A DNA stretch of 64,000 nucleotides from Flavobacterium notoginsengisoli (GTDB taxonomy: Bacteria; Bacteroidota; Bacteroidia; Flavobacteriales; Flavobacteriaceae), in contig NZ_JACHLB010000001.1 of NCBI RefSeq assembly GCF_014207905.1, forward strand, positions 372,001 through 436,000. The letters are read 5' to 3'. The translations under genes and the position numbers were made by a program. This document shows positions 16,967-26,705 of the stretch, one piece after another. The notes under the pieces were generated by a model that saw only the letters and a list, made by a program, of their open reading frames with translations, was not told the DNA's origin and ran no database searches. The stretch's first letter is position 1. Each line of letters opens with the position of its first letter.

Positions 16967-18124
16967 ATGAAATTAACCAAAACCTTTAAAGCCTTTTTTG
17001 AAAACGAAAAATCGGGAGGAGTTATCTTGCTTTTTGTAACGCTTTTATCATTATACCTCGCTAATTCTTCTATTCAAATACCTTATGTTGCTTTTTGGGA
17101 AAAAGAAATCTCAGGACACACCATAACCGAATGGATCAATGACGGATTGATGACCATTTTTTTTCTTTTAATTGGATTAGAACTGGAACGTGAAATTTAT
17201 CACGGTGAATTGTCTAATTTTAAAAACGCCTCTTTACCCATAATGGCTGCTTTTGGCGGAATGTTGGTTCCCGCTGCCATTTTCCTGGTTTTAAATTACG
17301 GAACTACAACTCAAAATGGCGCTGGAATTCCGATGGCAACAGATATTGCCTTTGCAATTGGAATTTTGTCCCTTTTAGGAAATCGAGTTCCTGCTTCACT
17401 AAAAGTGTTTTTAACGGCTTTGGCTGTTATTGATGATCTAGGCGCTATTATCGTAATTGCTGTTTTTTACACCACATCTATTTCTTTTCTAAATCTCGGA
17501 ATTGCGCTTGGAATCTGGATTCTTTTATTTATTTTGAATCGAATGAAAATTCACAATCTGATTCCGTATCTAATTGGAGGTGTAATTATGTGGTACTTTA
17601 TGCTTAATTCTGGAGTTCATGCTACCATCACTGGCGTAATTTTGGCATTTGTTATTCCGTTTGGAGATGGCGGAGAAAAAACTTCTTCATACAGATTACA
17701 GCATTTTTTACATCAGCCAGTCGCCTTTTTCATTTTACCTTTATTTGCAATTGCGAATACAGCTCTGACAATAGAATCGAATTGGCACGAAGGCTTAAAT
17801 CATTCTAATACATATGGAATTATCCTCGGACTTGTTGTTGGAAAACCATTAGGAATATTGCTTTTCTCATCGGTTGGTGTTACTTCTGGTTTATGTATGC
17901 TACCAAAAAACCTAAAATGGGCACATATTCTCGGCGCAGGCATGCTTGGCGGAATTGGTTTCACAATGTCAATTTTTATAACTGTTTTAGCTTTTAAAAA
18001 TCCTGAAGTTATTGTTTTTTCTAAAATAGCCATTTTGATCGCTTCTTTCTTAGCCGGACTTTTTGGTTTTCTTTTTCTAAAATATGTCTTGAATAAAAAA
18101 CACAATGATTTGCTTGAGCTATGA
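16967..18124 (+). CDS. nhaA: Na+/H+ antiporter NhaA
   Basis: Inner-membrane antiporter that exports sodium in exchange for protons and supports pH and salt tolerance. 385 residues with about 11-12 membrane segments. The family signatures are present: FFLLIGLELEREI, GIPMATDIAFAIGIL (TM4 crossing, with Thr-Asp) and LAVIDDLGAIIVIA, whose adjacent Asp156-Asp157 are the ion-binding pair. Its last codon and stop overlap the start of the following lipoprotein gene (ATGA), indicating translational coupling. Confidence 0.96.
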   Translation: MKLTKTFKAFFENEKSGGVILLFVTLLSLYLANSSIQIPYVAFWEKEISGHTITEWINDGLMTIFFLLIGLELEREIYHGELSNFKNASLPIMAAFGGMLVPAAIFLVLNYGTTTQNGAGIPMATDIAFAIGILSLLGNRVPASLKVFLTALAVIDDLGAIIVIAVFYTTSISFLNLGIALGIWILLFILNRMKIHNLIPYLIGGVIMWYFMLNSGVHATITGVILAFVIPFGDGGEKTSSYRLQHFLHQPVAFFILPLFAIANTALTIESNWHEGLNHSNTYGIILGLVVGKPLGILLFSSVGVTSGLCMLPKNLKWAHILGAGMLGGIGFTMSIFITVLAFKNPEVIVFSKIAILIASFLAGLFGFLFLKYVLNKKHNDLLEL

Positions 18125-18615
18125 ACAAGATTCTATCACTTCTATTTTTAACCTATCTGATTTTGACAGCTTGTAATCAAAAAGCAGAGAGTAATCCTGC
18201 TGCTGGAGATCCAAAAATCGAAAACACTGTCAAAGAGCAACTTTCAAAAGACGAAATCGAGGGAACTTACAAAGCAGATGGTTGTGATCTTTCGGTAATT
18301 ATTTCAAAAATAAAAAATGATTATCAATACACTTTTAAAACAAGTATTCGCACTTTGAAAGGAAAAGCGACTTATTCTAAAAACAATTCTGGAGAAAAAT
18401 ATGTTACTTTAGAAGGAATTAAATGGGATGAATATGAGGGCGATTTAAGTAACGAAAGTGACTCGGTTTCCCAAAAAGAATTAGAAATTCCCGTTGGAAT
18501 TGATGCTTTATATACGAAAGATACTTTGACGATTCAGAACTATGGAAATTCAATGAATTCATATACAAAGATTTCTGAATGTGGGTTGAAGTATATTCAA
18601 TTGATTAAAAAGTAA
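18121..18615 (+). CDS. small lipoprotein of unknown function
   Basis: 164 residues with SPII signal and lipobox LTAC (Cys18), then a short Asn/Ser/Lys linker and a compact body (EIEGTYKADGCDLSV ... MNSYTKISECGLKYI) with two Cys that could form a disulfide. I do not recognise a family. The start overlaps the nhaA stop by 4 nt, so it is probably co-expressed with the antiporter, but nothing in the sequence links it to transport. Confidence 0.82.
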   Translation: MNKILSLLFLTYLILTACNQKAESNPAAGDPKIENTVKEQLSKDEIEGTYKADGCDLSVIISKIKNDYQYTFKTSIRTLKGKATYSKNNSGEKYVTLEGIKWDEYEGDLSNESDSVSQKELEIPVGIDALYTKDTLTIQNYGNSMNSYTKISECGLKYIQLIKK

Positions 18616-18667
18616 CTTTCAAAGAAAAAAATTCCAAATTTCAATCTTTGGCGAGCTACTTGTGGAG

Positions 18668-18776
18668 ATTCCTCGTTCCTCGGAATGACAAACTTAATCT
18701 GGAAGTTCACTTAAAATAAAAAATTCCAAACCCCACTTTTAAAATTGGAATTTGGAATTTATCCCGACACTTCGGG
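18668..18776. repeat. composite repeat words between convergent genes
   Basis: Contains ATTCCTCGTTCCTCGGAAT (an inverted repeat, 18668-18686) followed by GACAAAC, then at 18721-18760 AATTCCAAAC...GGAATTTGGAATT, and ATCCCGACACTTCGGGAT at about 18760-18777, which forms a 7-bp hairpin. Such words recur in Bacteroidota genomes. They fill the 180-nt gap between a lipoprotein gene and proC and may terminate both. Confidence 0.6.
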
Positions 18777-18795
18777 ATTGGAATTTCTTTAAAAC

Positions 18796-19572
18796 CTAAC
18801 CTTTAATCTGTTTCAAAGAAGTTTTAATTCCTTTAATTAAAGATGAACTGAAACCATTGTGCTCCATTTCATTTAAACCGACAATTGTACAGCCTTGTGG
18901 TGTCGTTACACGGTCAATTAATTGTTCTGGGTGTACTCGTTCTTCTAAAAGCATTTTTGCTGCTCCTTTTACCGTTTGAGCCGCAATTGCTAGAGCAGTA
19001 TTAGAATCAAATCCAATTTCGATTCCTGCTTGCATAGAGGCACGAATATAACGCAATGCATACGCTGTTCCGCACGCGCCTAAAACTGTTGCTGCATCCA
19101 TTAATTTTTCGTCGATTACAGGCGCAGTTCCTAAATCTTGGAAAAGATCAACAATTGGCGAAGCATTTTCCTTGTATTTTTCTGGAAAAGAAATACAAGT
19201 TGCCGATTCTCCAAACTGTGCCGCAATATTTGGCATGATGCGAACAACTGGATATTCAAAATTTGTTTTAGTTTGAAGCATTTCCAAAGACAATCCGCTT
19301 ACTGCAGAAGCTATGGTTTTGTTTTGAATAACTGGCAAAATTTCAGCTAAAACTGTATCAACTTGATACGGCTTTATAGTCAAAATTACAACATCAGCAT
19401 CTTGAATATTGTGTTTATTATCGTTAGAAACAGTGATTCCGTATTCTGATAAATATTGAATACTTCCTGTATTTCTTCTTGTGACAGTAACTTGGTTGTT
19501 TTTCGAGAATTTAGCAATTCCCAAGGCAATAGAAACCCCAAGGTTTCCTCCTCCAATAATGTGTACTTTCAT
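18796..19572 (-). CDS. proC: pyrroline-5-carboxylate reductase
   Basis: Last step of proline synthesis: NAD(P)H reduction of pyrroline-5-carboxylate. 258 residues, slightly short of the usual 265-275. The N-terminal Rossmann motif GGGNLG is at 7-12, and the P5CR signature is seen in the C-terminal dimer domain as RVTTPQGCTIVGLNEME, where Gln-Gly-Cys replaces the usual Gly-Gly-Thr. AVSGLSLEML and VVRIMPNIAAQ match the family. Single gene on the minus strand. Confidence 0.92.
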   Translation of the reverse strand: MKVHIIGGGNLGVSIALGIAKFSKNNQVTVTRRNTGSIQYLSEYGITVSNDNKHNIQDADVVILTIKPYQVDTVLAEILPVIQNKTIASAVSGLSLEMLQTKTNFEYPVVRIMPNIAAQFGESATCISFPEKYKENASPIVDLFQDLGTAPVIDEKLMDAATVLGACGTAYALRYIRASMQAGIEIGFDSNTALAIAAQTVKGAAKMLLEERVHPEQLIDRVTTPQGCTIVGLNEMEHNGFSSSLIKGIKTSLKQIKG

Positions 19573-19683
19573 TCTGGTTGGCTTTAATTATTTGTGGCTG
19601 TAAACAGCATTTTTTTCCGCCTGTAAATTACGCAGATTTTAGAGATTTTAAATCACTGTTATCTGCTAATTTGTGGCAAAAAT

Positions 19684-21033
19684 CTAAAATCCAAGAATTA
19701 AGTTTGCTACTCCAAAGTAGAGCATAATTCCAAATACATCGTTGGTTGTTGTGATAAACGGACCAGTAGCAATTGCGGGGTCAATTTTATTTTTGTTCAG
19801 GAAAAGCGGTACTAAAGTTCCCAAAGTTGCCGCAAAAAGAATCACGACAATCATCGAAATTGAAATCGCAAATCCTACCAAATATTGCTGGTACATTATA
19901 GAATGATAACCTAACAAAAGCAACGAAATAATACTTCCAGAAATCATCGAAACGGTAATCTCTTTGGTAAAATAACCGCGACTGAAATCTTTCAGCGTTC
20001 CGTTTGCCAAACCTTGCACCACGATTGCAGATGCCTGAACTCCAATATTTCCTGCGGTTGCAGATAATAACGGCACAAAAATGATTAAAGTAGAATATTT
20101 TTGAAAAGTTCCTTCGTTTCCTTTCAAAACAAAAGAAGCTACAATCTCGATCACCATTCCGATCAAAAGCCAAGGTAAACGCGCTTTAGTTAATTCATAA
20201 ACGCTGTCATTCGATTCAACGTCTTGTGTAATACCTGCCGCTAACTGGTAATCTTTATCAGCTTCTTCCTTGATTACGTCTACGATATCGTCGATGGTAA
20301 TTCTTCCTACCAAACGACCTAATTCGTCAACCACCGGAATCGCTTCTAAGTCATATTTCTGCATGATACGAGCGACTTCAACGTCTTCTGTATCAACATT
20401 TACAAAGTTTAATTTTCGGATATAAACCTCTCCAATTTGTGTTTTGGTAGAAGAAGTCAATAAATCTTTAAGTGAAAGTCTTCCTTTTAAACGGTTTTCA
20501 TCATCAACTACATAAATAGAATGCACTCTTGATACGTTTTCTGCCTGAATTCTCATTTCTTTAACGCAGGTTAAAACGTTCCAATTTTCATTCACTTTTA
20601 CAAGTTCTTTTCCCATCAAACCACCAGCCGTGTTTTCGTCGTAACGCAAAAGATCAACAATGTCTTTAGCATGCTCAACATCGACTAATTCCGAGATTAC
20701 CTCAGCTTTTATTTCCTGCGAAAGCTCTGCGATAATATCGGCAGCATCATTCGTTTCAAGCTCATCAAGCTCTTCAGCAATTTCTTTTGGTGAAAGTCGG
20801 CTTAAGATATTTTCACGCAGATCTTCTTCTAATTCTAGAAGAATTTCGGCTGTTTTATCACTATCTAAAACTTTAAAGATATAAGTAGCTTCGTCAAAAT
20901 CTAATTCATCTAAGATTTCGGCGATATCGGCGTGGTGCAAATCATTAAGTAAAACTTCAAGTTCGTTGTCGTTTTTCTTATTGATAAGTTCTTCTAACTG
21001 ATGTATAAATTCTTTACTAACTTTGAACTCCAT
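19684..21033 (-). CDS. mgtE: magnesium transporter MgtE
   Basis: 449-residue Mg2+ channel of the inner membrane. The order is an acidic helical N domain (about 1-125, [17 protein letters not shown] repeats), two CBS domains (about 130-255) including [20 protein letters not shown], and a membrane domain with five segments (about 280-449) containing [26 protein letters not shown] and [15 protein letters not shown] with the pore Asp. N and CBS domains close the pore at high Mg2+ in the known structures. Its start lies inside the end of rsmA (17-nt overlap). Confidence 0.95.
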   Translation of the reverse strand: MEFKVSKEFIHQLEELINKKNDNELEVLLNDLHHADIAEILDELDFDEATYIFKVLDSDKTAEILLELEEDLRENILSRLSPKEIAEELDELETNDAADIIAELSQEIKAEVISELVDVEHAKDIVDLLRYDENTAGGLMGKELVKVNENWNVLTCVKEMRIQAENVSRVHSIYVVDDENRLKGRLSLKDLLTSSTKTQIGEVYIRKLNFVNVDTEDVEVARIMQKYDLEAIPVVDELGRLVGRITIDDIVDVIKEEADKDYQLAAGITQDVESNDSVYELTKARLPWLLIGMVIEIVASFVLKGNEGTFQKYSTLIIFVPLLSATAGNIGVQASAIVVQGLANGTLKDFSRGYFTKEITVSMISGSIISLLLLGYHSIMYQQYLVGFAISISMIVVILFAATLGTLVPLFLNKNKIDPAIATGPFITTTNDVFGIMLYFGVANLILGF

Positions 21034-21802
21034 CGGCTTCTATTTTTTGAGTTAGTGCAATAAATTCATCGACGCTTAACTGCTCGGGACGTTTATCAAA
21101 GATAGTGTCTTCTCGCAATTTATCTGATAAATTTAATGTTTTCAAACTGTTACGTAATGTTTTTCGTCTTTGCTGAAAAGCAGTCTTTACAACCGTAAAA
21201 AATAGCTTCTCACCACAAGGAAGGCTGTAATCTTCCTTTCGGGTCATTTTCATCACACCCGATTTCACCTTGGGCGGAGGAATAAAAACATTTTCGTCTA
21301 CAGTAAACAAATACTCAGTATCATAGAAAGCCTGTGCTAGGACAGACAAAATTCCGTATGTTTTTGATCCTTTTTTCTCGCAGATTCGTTCCGCAACTTC
21401 CTTCTGGAACATTCCAGAAAATTCCGGAATCTGATCTCTGAACTCTAATGTTCTAAAAACAATTTGAGAAGAAATATTATAAGGAAAGTTACCAATAATA
21501 GCGAACTGCTTATTTTCGTAAACTTGATTTATATTGTATTTCAGGAAGTCTTCTGAAATAATTTTGTCTTTTAATTTTGGATAATTGGCATCGAGATACG
21601 CAACAGATTCTGTATCAATTTCGATTACTCTGGTTGTAATTGGCTTTTCAAGTAAATATTTAGTAAGCACACCCATCCCTGGCCCTATTTCTAAAACCTC
21701 ATCGTATCCTTTAAGACTCAAAGTATCTGCAATAGCTTTGGCGATGCTTTCGTCTTTAAGAAAGTGCTGTCCTAAATGTTTTTTTGCTTTTACTTTTTCC
21801 AT
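21017..21802 (-). CDS. rsmA: 16S rRNA (adenine1518/1519-N6)-dimethyltransferase
   Basis: Dimethylates two adjacent adenines in helix 45 of 16S rRNA (also called KsgA). 261 residues. The SAM site is [16 protein letters not shown] (about 38-53), and the catalytic motif IV reads NFPYNISS. The C-terminal RKTLRNSLK helix is typical. It overlaps the downstream mgtE by 17 nt, a tight coupling of a ribosome-maturation gene with an Mg2+ transporter that I believe recurs in Flavobacteria. Confidence 0.96.
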   Translation of the reverse strand: MEKVKAKKHLGQHFLKDESIAKAIADTLSLKGYDEVLEIGPGMGVLTKYLLEKPITTRVIEIDTESVAYLDANYPKLKDKIISEDFLKYNINQVYENKQFAIIGNFPYNISSQIVFRTLEFRDQIPEFSGMFQKEVAERICEKKGSKTYGILSVLAQAFYDTEYLFTVDENVFIPPPKVKSGVMKMTRKEDYSLPCGEKLFFTVVKTAFQQRRKTLRNSLKTLNLSDKLREDTIFDKRPEQLSVDEFIALTQKIEADGVQS

Positions 21803-21807
21803 TTCAT

Positions 21808-21957
21808 TTCTTGTTTGCCACGAGGCTGCAAAAGTATTCTTTTTGTTGTAAAGGCACTAAGCTTATTTAACTTTTTTTGCCACTAAGACTCGAAGCCACA
21901 AAGTTTTATTTTTTTCTCTCAGTTATGAAACTAAAAACTGTGACTGCGACTGAAAAC
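21808..21957. repeat. GCCAC/CTAAG words and a CAGT-type repeat copy
   Basis: The gap upstream of rsmA holds TTGCCACGAGGCTGC, GTAAAGGCACTAAGC and GCCACTAAGACTCGAAGCCACAAAG, i.e. words of the 8681 palindrome family, followed at about 21930-21957 by GACTGCGACTGAAAACT, the exact complement of AGTTTTCAGTCGCAGTC in the tandem array at 24167-24433. Confidence 0.7.
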
Positions 21958-21964
21958 TAAAAAA

Positions 21965-22276
21965 TTAGTGTTCAGAAATAACTTCTAACTCTGTTCTAAA
22001 CGAAAGCATCTTATCTGCAAATAAGCCTAATGCTTCTCTGTGAAATTCTGGTTCGTCTTCGATGTAAAACTTATCCAATGTTTCTTTACTGTCTGTCACA
22101 TATTGTGTCGAGTAAGTAATTCCGCCCATTTCTTCTTCAACCAAAACTTTTACTATTCTAGCCGAAGAGAATTTATTGGTTGCCAGAATTTCCGGTATGT
22201 GTTTTTCCTGCATCCATTTTAACCATTGGTCGTGAACGCTTTCGTGTATATTGGTGGTAACGTTGTAAATGATCAT
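21965..22276 (-). CDS. DUF4286-family protein
   Basis: 103 residues, cytosolic, no signal. The sequence MIIYNVTTNIHESVHDQWLKWMQEKHIPE followed over the next 60 residues by VEEEMGGITYSTQYV and DEPEFHREALGLFADKMLSFRTELEV matches DUF4286, a Bacteroidota family with a ferredoxin-like dimeric alpha-beta barrel appearance. Its biochemical role is unknown. It sits between rsmA and the TPR gene on the minus strand, separated by repeats. (Motif shown in pieces; start 1-18, second block near 50, third near 75.). Confidence 0.82.
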   Translation of the reverse strand: MIIYNVTTNIHESVHDQWLKWMQEKHIPEILATNKFSSARIVKVLVEEEMGGITYSTQYVTDSKETLDKFYIEDEPEFHREALGLFADKMLSFRTELEVISEH

Positions 22277-22281
22277 TTTTT

Positions 22282-22319
22282 TCTAAGGTTCTGAGATTCT
22301 AAGGTGCTAAGGTTCTGAG
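22282..22319. repeat. CTAAG-word repeat
   Basis: Five imperfect 8-9-nt words (TCTAAGG, TCTGAGA, TCTAAGG, GCTAAGG, TCTGAG) between the DUF4286 start and the stop of the TPR gene. Same family as at 10004, 10135 and 10221. Confidence 0.65.
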
Positions 22320-22380
22320 TTTTTTCTAGAAGCTTAAATAGATTCTCCTATTACTAATTCTTTTTTGTGAGTTTGGAATT

Positions 22381-24162
22381 TTATAAATTCTTATCCCCTC
22401 TTAACTCGCGGTATTTTTTTCTGGCATCGACAAAGTAAATACTGTCTTGATGATTAAAAATTACCTTTTCATATAAAGGTTTTGCCTTTTCTGTATCTTT
22501 TAGTTCGTCGTTATAGATTTCTGCTGAGAAAAACAGCGCTTCGTCAACATAAATTCCGTCGCTGTGATTGTCAATGATTTGCTGATATTGGCTTAAAGCC
22601 GAAGCAAAATCTTTCTGGCTTTCGTAAACTTTTCCTAATCGAAGTAATGTTACAGCTTCTATTTCCTGACCTTTGAAGGTTTTTAAAATATTCTGAAACT
22701 GTGCAATTGCTTCCTGTTTTTTATTCTGATAAATTAAAAAATCGCCTTTTGCAAATGCTTTCAAAGCAATTTGAGTCGAATCTGCAACGGTATTATCATT
22801 AATTAACAGAAAATATTCTAAAGCATCGTTGGCAATTAACTGTGTGTTGGCAGCTTTTAATTCTTTAAATTGTTTATTCGCCCACTCAAAATCGCCTTTG
22901 TAATAACTTGTTTTTGCGGCTTTCAAACTGGCTTCGTGCGCCATGACATCATTCTTTAAATCCAATTGAATCTGTGAATAATAAATTAGTGCCTGATTAT
23001 ATTTTTCTTCCAAAAGCAGAATGTCGGCCAATTCCATTTTAGCATCGGCTTTTTGATATTCGTTTAAATTCAATTCCAAAGCCTTTTTGACTACCGCTTT
23101 TCCTTCTTCTGTCTTTTTTAAATTAAAAGCCAGAAAATGGGCTTGAATAAGCTGCAAAGATAAGGTAAAAGGATTGATTTCGTAAGTTGCCAGCAATTGC
23201 TTTAATTCTTGATCAATTGCTGGATAATCTTTTTCTTGTGAATTATCAATCTTAATCTGCATTAAATTCGCATTGGTCTGAATCAATAAATCCAAATCTT
23301 TGGTGTTTTGAAGAATGAAATTCAGAATTTCTACTGCGGTTTCATCGTCATCTTCGTTCATCGCAAACTGACTTAGATTCACGATACTTAATAAAGATTC
23401 TGGCTCACGCTTATAAATTGCTTTTTCCTGAATAAAAGCTTTTCCGAATTCTTTTTGCTGTACATAAAACCAGCTCAAATAATGATTCCAGAAAACATCC
23501 TGATCTTTTTGGGTTTTAAGAATTAATGCTTTTCGCATAGCATCTTTAAAAGCGGTATTATCCGTTTCACCATTCATAAATCGAGACAACTGCGTCTGGA
23601 TCAAGTTTGTATTTTGCGGATTTGTAAAGGATTCTGTCAGCAGCAAATCAATCATTAAATCGGTTTTTCCGAGCTGACCATAAAGCATTCCGATTTGGAA
23701 ATTGAAATTAAAAGTCGGCTGTACCTGCATTGCAGTTTGATACGCTTTTAGAGCATATTCTAACAATACTTTTTTCTCGAAAGAATTGGCAATTCCATAA
23801 ACATCGTTTGGACTAACTTTAATCTTTTCGATTGCCTGTTCATAATAACTTTTAGCTTTCGAATCGTTTTTCTGCAATTGAAAATTATATCCTAATTCAA
23901 CCAAAAAAACGCCTTGTTTATAACGGTTAAAACGTTCTTGAATTGCTTTTTCGGCATTTGAAAATTGCTGTAATTGCTGATAACAATCTACAGTTCTCAA
24001 AAAATATTGTGTATTGGATGGTGCATTTTTTAAAAGCTCTTCGTAACTGATTTTAGCTTTTTCGAAATCACCTTTGTCATAATAATATTGCGCAAGTTGC
24101 TCGTTTTGCCCAAATGCAAAACCAGCATATAATAAAGCGATATATATTAATATGTTTCTCAT
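22381..24162 (-). CDS. secreted TPR-repeat protein
   Basis: 593 residues with a signal peptide (MRNILIYIALLYAGFAFGQ). The rest is tetratricopeptide-like helical pairs: at least ten, such as YYDKGDFEKAKISYEELLKN near 27, YQTAMQVQPTFNFNFQIG near 140 and LLRLGKVYESQKDFASALSQY near 520. No enzymatic motif is seen. Such proteins act as scaffolds for periplasmic or outer-membrane complexes; a specific partner cannot be named. It is followed on the minus strand by DUF4286. Confidence 0.88.
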   Translation of the reverse strand: MRNILIYIALLYAGFAFGQNEQLAQYYYDKGDFEKAKISYEELLKNAPSNTQYFLRTVDCYQQLQQFSNAEKAIQERFNRYKQGVFLVELGYNFQLQKNDSKAKSYYEQAIEKIKVSPNDVYGIANSFEKKVLLEYALKAYQTAMQVQPTFNFNFQIGMLYGQLGKTDLMIDLLLTESFTNPQNTNLIQTQLSRFMNGETDNTAFKDAMRKALILKTQKDQDVFWNHYLSWFYVQQKEFGKAFIQEKAIYKREPESLLSIVNLSQFAMNEDDDETAVEILNFILQNTKDLDLLIQTNANLMQIKIDNSQEKDYPAIDQELKQLLATYEINPFTLSLQLIQAHFLAFNLKKTEEGKAVVKKALELNLNEYQKADAKMELADILLLEEKYNQALIYYSQIQLDLKNDVMAHEASLKAAKTSYYKGDFEWANKQFKELKAANTQLIANDALEYFLLINDNTVADSTQIALKAFAKGDFLIYQNKKQEAIAQFQNILKTFKGQEIEAVTLLRLGKVYESQKDFASALSQYQQIIDNHSDGIYVDEALFFSAEIYNDELKDTEKAKPLYEKVIFNHQDSIYFVDARKKYRELRGDKNL

Positions 24163-24166
24163 ATTT

Positions 24167-24433
24167 TTAGTTTTCAGTCTCGGTCGCAGTTTTCAGTCTT
24201 GTTTAAACTGTAAACTGTCACTGTATAGTGAGACTTTTTTTTAGTTTTCAGTCGCAGTCGCGGTTTTCAGTCTTGCTAGAACTGTAAACTGTTACTGTAT
24301 ACTGAGACTTTTTTTTAGTTTTCAGTCGCAGTCGCGGTTTTCAGTCTTGCCAAAACTGTAAACTGTCACCGTAAACTGTGACTTTTTTTTTAGTTTTCAG
24401 TTACTGTAAACTGTTACTGAAAACTGTGACTTT
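24167..24433. repeat. 74-bp tandem array of CAGT/ACTG words
   Basis: About 3.5 copies starting at 24167, 24241, 24315 and 24390 (periods 74, 74 and 75). Each begins TTAGTTTTCAGTC, contains ACTGTAAACTGT and ends with GTGAC or GAGAC plus a T-run. Copies differ by a few bases. The last partial copy overlaps the 3' end of lgt. Related words occur at about 21930-21957 and 25250-25315. Confidence 0.85.
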
Positions 24434-25244
24434 TTTTACTTTTCCAAAAAATCAAACCTAAACCAATTAATATAAACGGAATACTTAAAATCTGTCCCAT
24501 ATTAATCAGCATATTGTTTTCAAAAGCTTCTTGATTTTCTTTAAAAAATTCAATTATAAAACGAGCTGTAAATAATAAAGTTAAGAAAGTTCCAAAGATT
24601 AATCCTTGTGCATTTCTAATTTTCTCCGATTTATACATATAAAACAGAATTACGAAAATCAATATATATGCAAAAGCTTCATATAATTGTGTCGGATGTC
24701 TCGGAATTAAATCATCTCTTTGAAAAACAACTCCCCAATTTCCGTTGGTTGGTTTTCCGTAGATTTCAGAATTCATAAAATTCCCCATTCTGATAAATGC
24801 ACCCGTTACAGGAACTGCAACTGCCATTTTATCCAAAAGTCCAAAAAATTGTACTTTGTATCTTCTACAATATAAAATCATTGCAGTAATTACGCCAATC
24901 GAACCTCCGTGACTTGCCAAACCTTGATAACCCACAAACTCATAAGCGCCTTTTATCTTCTGAATTGGTAGAAGAATTTCTATAGGATGTTTGAAGAAAT
25001 AATCAGGTTCGTAAAAAAAACAATGCCCAAGTCTGGCACCAAGAACGGTTCCGACTATAACATAGATAAGTAAAGTATCAAGATTGTCCAACGAAAGATT
25101 TTCTTTTTTGTAAATATTTCTAACAATATAGAAACCCAAAAGAAGTCCGCAGGCAAAAAGAGCTCCGTAATATTTTAAAGGAAAAGTATCTGTGATCCAA
25201 AAAATAACGGGATCGACGTTCCAGTTTAAAATTCCGTTTTTCAT
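24414..25244 (-). CDS. lgt: prolipoprotein diacylglyceryl transferase
   Basis: Transfers diacylglycerol from phosphatidylglycerol to the lipobox Cys of prolipoproteins in the inner membrane, needed for the many lipoproteins in this window. 276 residues, about seven membrane segments. Family motifs: GARLGHCFFYEPDYF, GLASHGGSIG and the signature RMGNFMNSEIYGKPT with the essential Arg and Asn, then RHPTQLYEA. The last codons (Ser-His-Ser-Phe-Gln-stop) are encoded by the neighbouring CAGT-type repeat, so the natural C-terminus may have been altered by it. Confidence 0.96.
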   Translation of the reverse strand: MKNGILNWNVDPVIFWITDTFPLKYYGALFACGLLLGFYIVRNIYKKENLSLDNLDTLLIYVIVGTVLGARLGHCFFYEPDYFFKHPIEILLPIQKIKGAYEFVGYQGLASHGGSIGVITAMILYCRRYKVQFFGLLDKMAVAVPVTGAFIRMGNFMNSEIYGKPTNGNWGVVFQRDDLIPRHPTQLYEAFAYILIFVILFYMYKSEKIRNAQGLIFGTFLTLLFTARFIIEFFKENQEAFENNMLINMGQILSIPFILIGLGLIFWKSKKSHSFQ

Positions 25245-25249
25245 TAGTC

Positions 25250-25315
25250 GCAGTTTTTCAGTCGCAGTTCACAGTCACAGTTCACAGTCGAAACTGAAAA
25301 CTGAGACTGAGACTG
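25250..25315. repeat. CAGT/ACTG hairpin between serS and lgt
   Basis: Words TCGCAGTT, TCAGTCGCAGTTCACAGTC on one side and ACTGAAAACTGAGACTGAG on the other; CAGTTCACAGT-CGAA-ACTGAAAACTG folds as a hairpin. It is the same family as the tandem array after lgt, so lgt is bracketed by repeats. Confidence 0.7.
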
Positions 25316-25324
25316 CCAACTAAA

Positions 25325-26596
25325 TTAATTTATAATATCAAATCCGCAGTAAGGACGTAAAACTTCTGGAATTACGATTCCTTCTGGAGTTTGGTAATTT
25401 TCAATAATTCCAGCCAAAACTCTAGGAAGCGCTAATGAACTTCCGTTAAGTGTATGTGCCAGTTGATTTTTTCCGTCTTTGTCTTTGAAACGTAATTTCA
25501 AGCGGTTTGCTTGGAAAGTTTCGAAATTAGAAACAGAACTAATTTCTAACCAACGATCTTGAGCCGTTGAAAACACTTCAAAATCGTAAGTCAAAGCAGA
25601 AGTGAATCCCATATCGCCACCGCAAAGACGTAAAACTCTGTAAGGCAATTTTAATTCTTTTAAAATATCTTTTACATGTTCTACCATTCCGTCAAGCGCT
25701 GCATAAGAATTATCAGGATGCTCGATACGAACGATTTCTACTTTATCAAATTGGTGTAAACGGTTTAATCCACGAACGTGCGCTCCGTAAGAACCTGCTT
25801 CACGACGGAAACATGGCGTATAAGCTGTTTGTAAAACTGGCAATTCGCTTTCGTTCAAAATAACATCACGGAATAAGTTCGTTACCGGAACCTCAGCCGT
25901 TGGAATCAAATATAAATCATCAACTCCAGCGTGGTACATTTGTCCTTCTTTGTCTGGCAATTGACCTGTTCCATAACCAGAAGCTTCGTTTACCAAATGT
26001 GGCACTTGAACTTCGTTATATCCTGCAGCAGTATTTTTGTCTAAAAAGTAATTGATTAAAGCACGTTGAAGCTTTGCTCCTTTTCCTTTGTAAACAGGAA
26101 ATCCAGCTCCAGTAATTTTTACACCCAATTCAAAATCGATAATATCATATTTCTTTACCAATTCCCAGTGAGGCTGCGCGCCTTCGTGTAAAACTGGAAT
26201 ATCTCCTTCTTGGAAAACATTTAAGTTATCGTCTGGCGTTTTTCCTTCAGGAACAATATCAGCCGGAAGGTTTGGTAAAGTGTATAATTTATTGGTTAAC
26301 TCAACTGCCAAAGCTTCTGCTTTTTCGCCAAGTTCTTTGCTTTTTTCTTTTAGTGAAACTGTTTTTTCTTTTAAGATTGCTGCTTTAGCTTTCTCTCCAG
26401 CTTTCATCAATTCACCAATATCTTTGGACAATTTATTAGATTCTGATAAAGTATTGTCTAATTCCACTTGTGCAGCACGACGATTTTCGTCTAATTGAAC
26501 CACCTCTTCCACAACGCTTTTAGCATCGATATTTCGTTTTGCTAAAGCTTTGATTACTTTCTCTTGATTTTCTCTAATAAATGCAATTTGTAACAT
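25325..26596 (-). CDS. serS: seryl-tRNA synthetase
   Basis: Class II aminoacyl-tRNA synthetase charging tRNA-Ser. 423 residues. Residues about 25-110 form the long antiparallel coiled-coil tRNA-binding arm (Lys/Glu-rich). Motif 2 appears as CFRREAGSYGAHVRGLNRLHQF and motif 3 as LNGSSLALPRVLAGIIENYQ near the C-terminus. All class II motifs are intact. The repeat at 25250-25315 separates it from lgt, downstream on the same strand. Confidence 0.97.
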   Translation of the reverse strand: MLQIAFIRENQEKVIKALAKRNIDAKSVVEEVVQLDENRRAAQVELDNTLSESNKLSKDIGELMKAGEKAKAAILKEKTVSLKEKSKELGEKAEALAVELTNKLYTLPNLPADIVPEGKTPDDNLNVFQEGDIPVLHEGAQPHWELVKKYDIIDFELGVKITGAGFPVYKGKGAKLQRALINYFLDKNTAAGYNEVQVPHLVNEASGYGTGQLPDKEGQMYHAGVDDLYLIPTAEVPVTNLFRDVILNESELPVLQTAYTPCFRREAGSYGAHVRGLNRLHQFDKVEIVRIEHPDNSYAALDGMVEHVKDILKELKLPYRVLRLCGGDMGFTSALTYDFEVFSTAQDRWLEISSVSNFETFQANRLKLRFKDKDGKNQLAHTLNGSSLALPRVLAGIIENYQTPEGIVIPEVLRPYCGFDIIN

Positions 26597-26705
26597 AGCT
26601 TGATTTTTATAACTATTGTATTTTTTATAACGGAAGCAAATTTAAGGAAATGTTTGTTAACAAAAGGACAAAGTTTAAAAGGAAAACTGAAATCTCTTTT
26701 AAACA

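Noticed and set aside
19787..20173. Open frame of 128 codons within mgtE (same strand, other frame)
   Set aside because: It lies wholly inside the mgtE membrane domain, has a biased composition (Phe/Arg/Asn) and no family features.
24167..24433. Regular repeats that could be taken for a CRISPR array
   Set aside because: The units are contiguous 74-75 bp tandem copies without unique spacers, and no cas gene is present.
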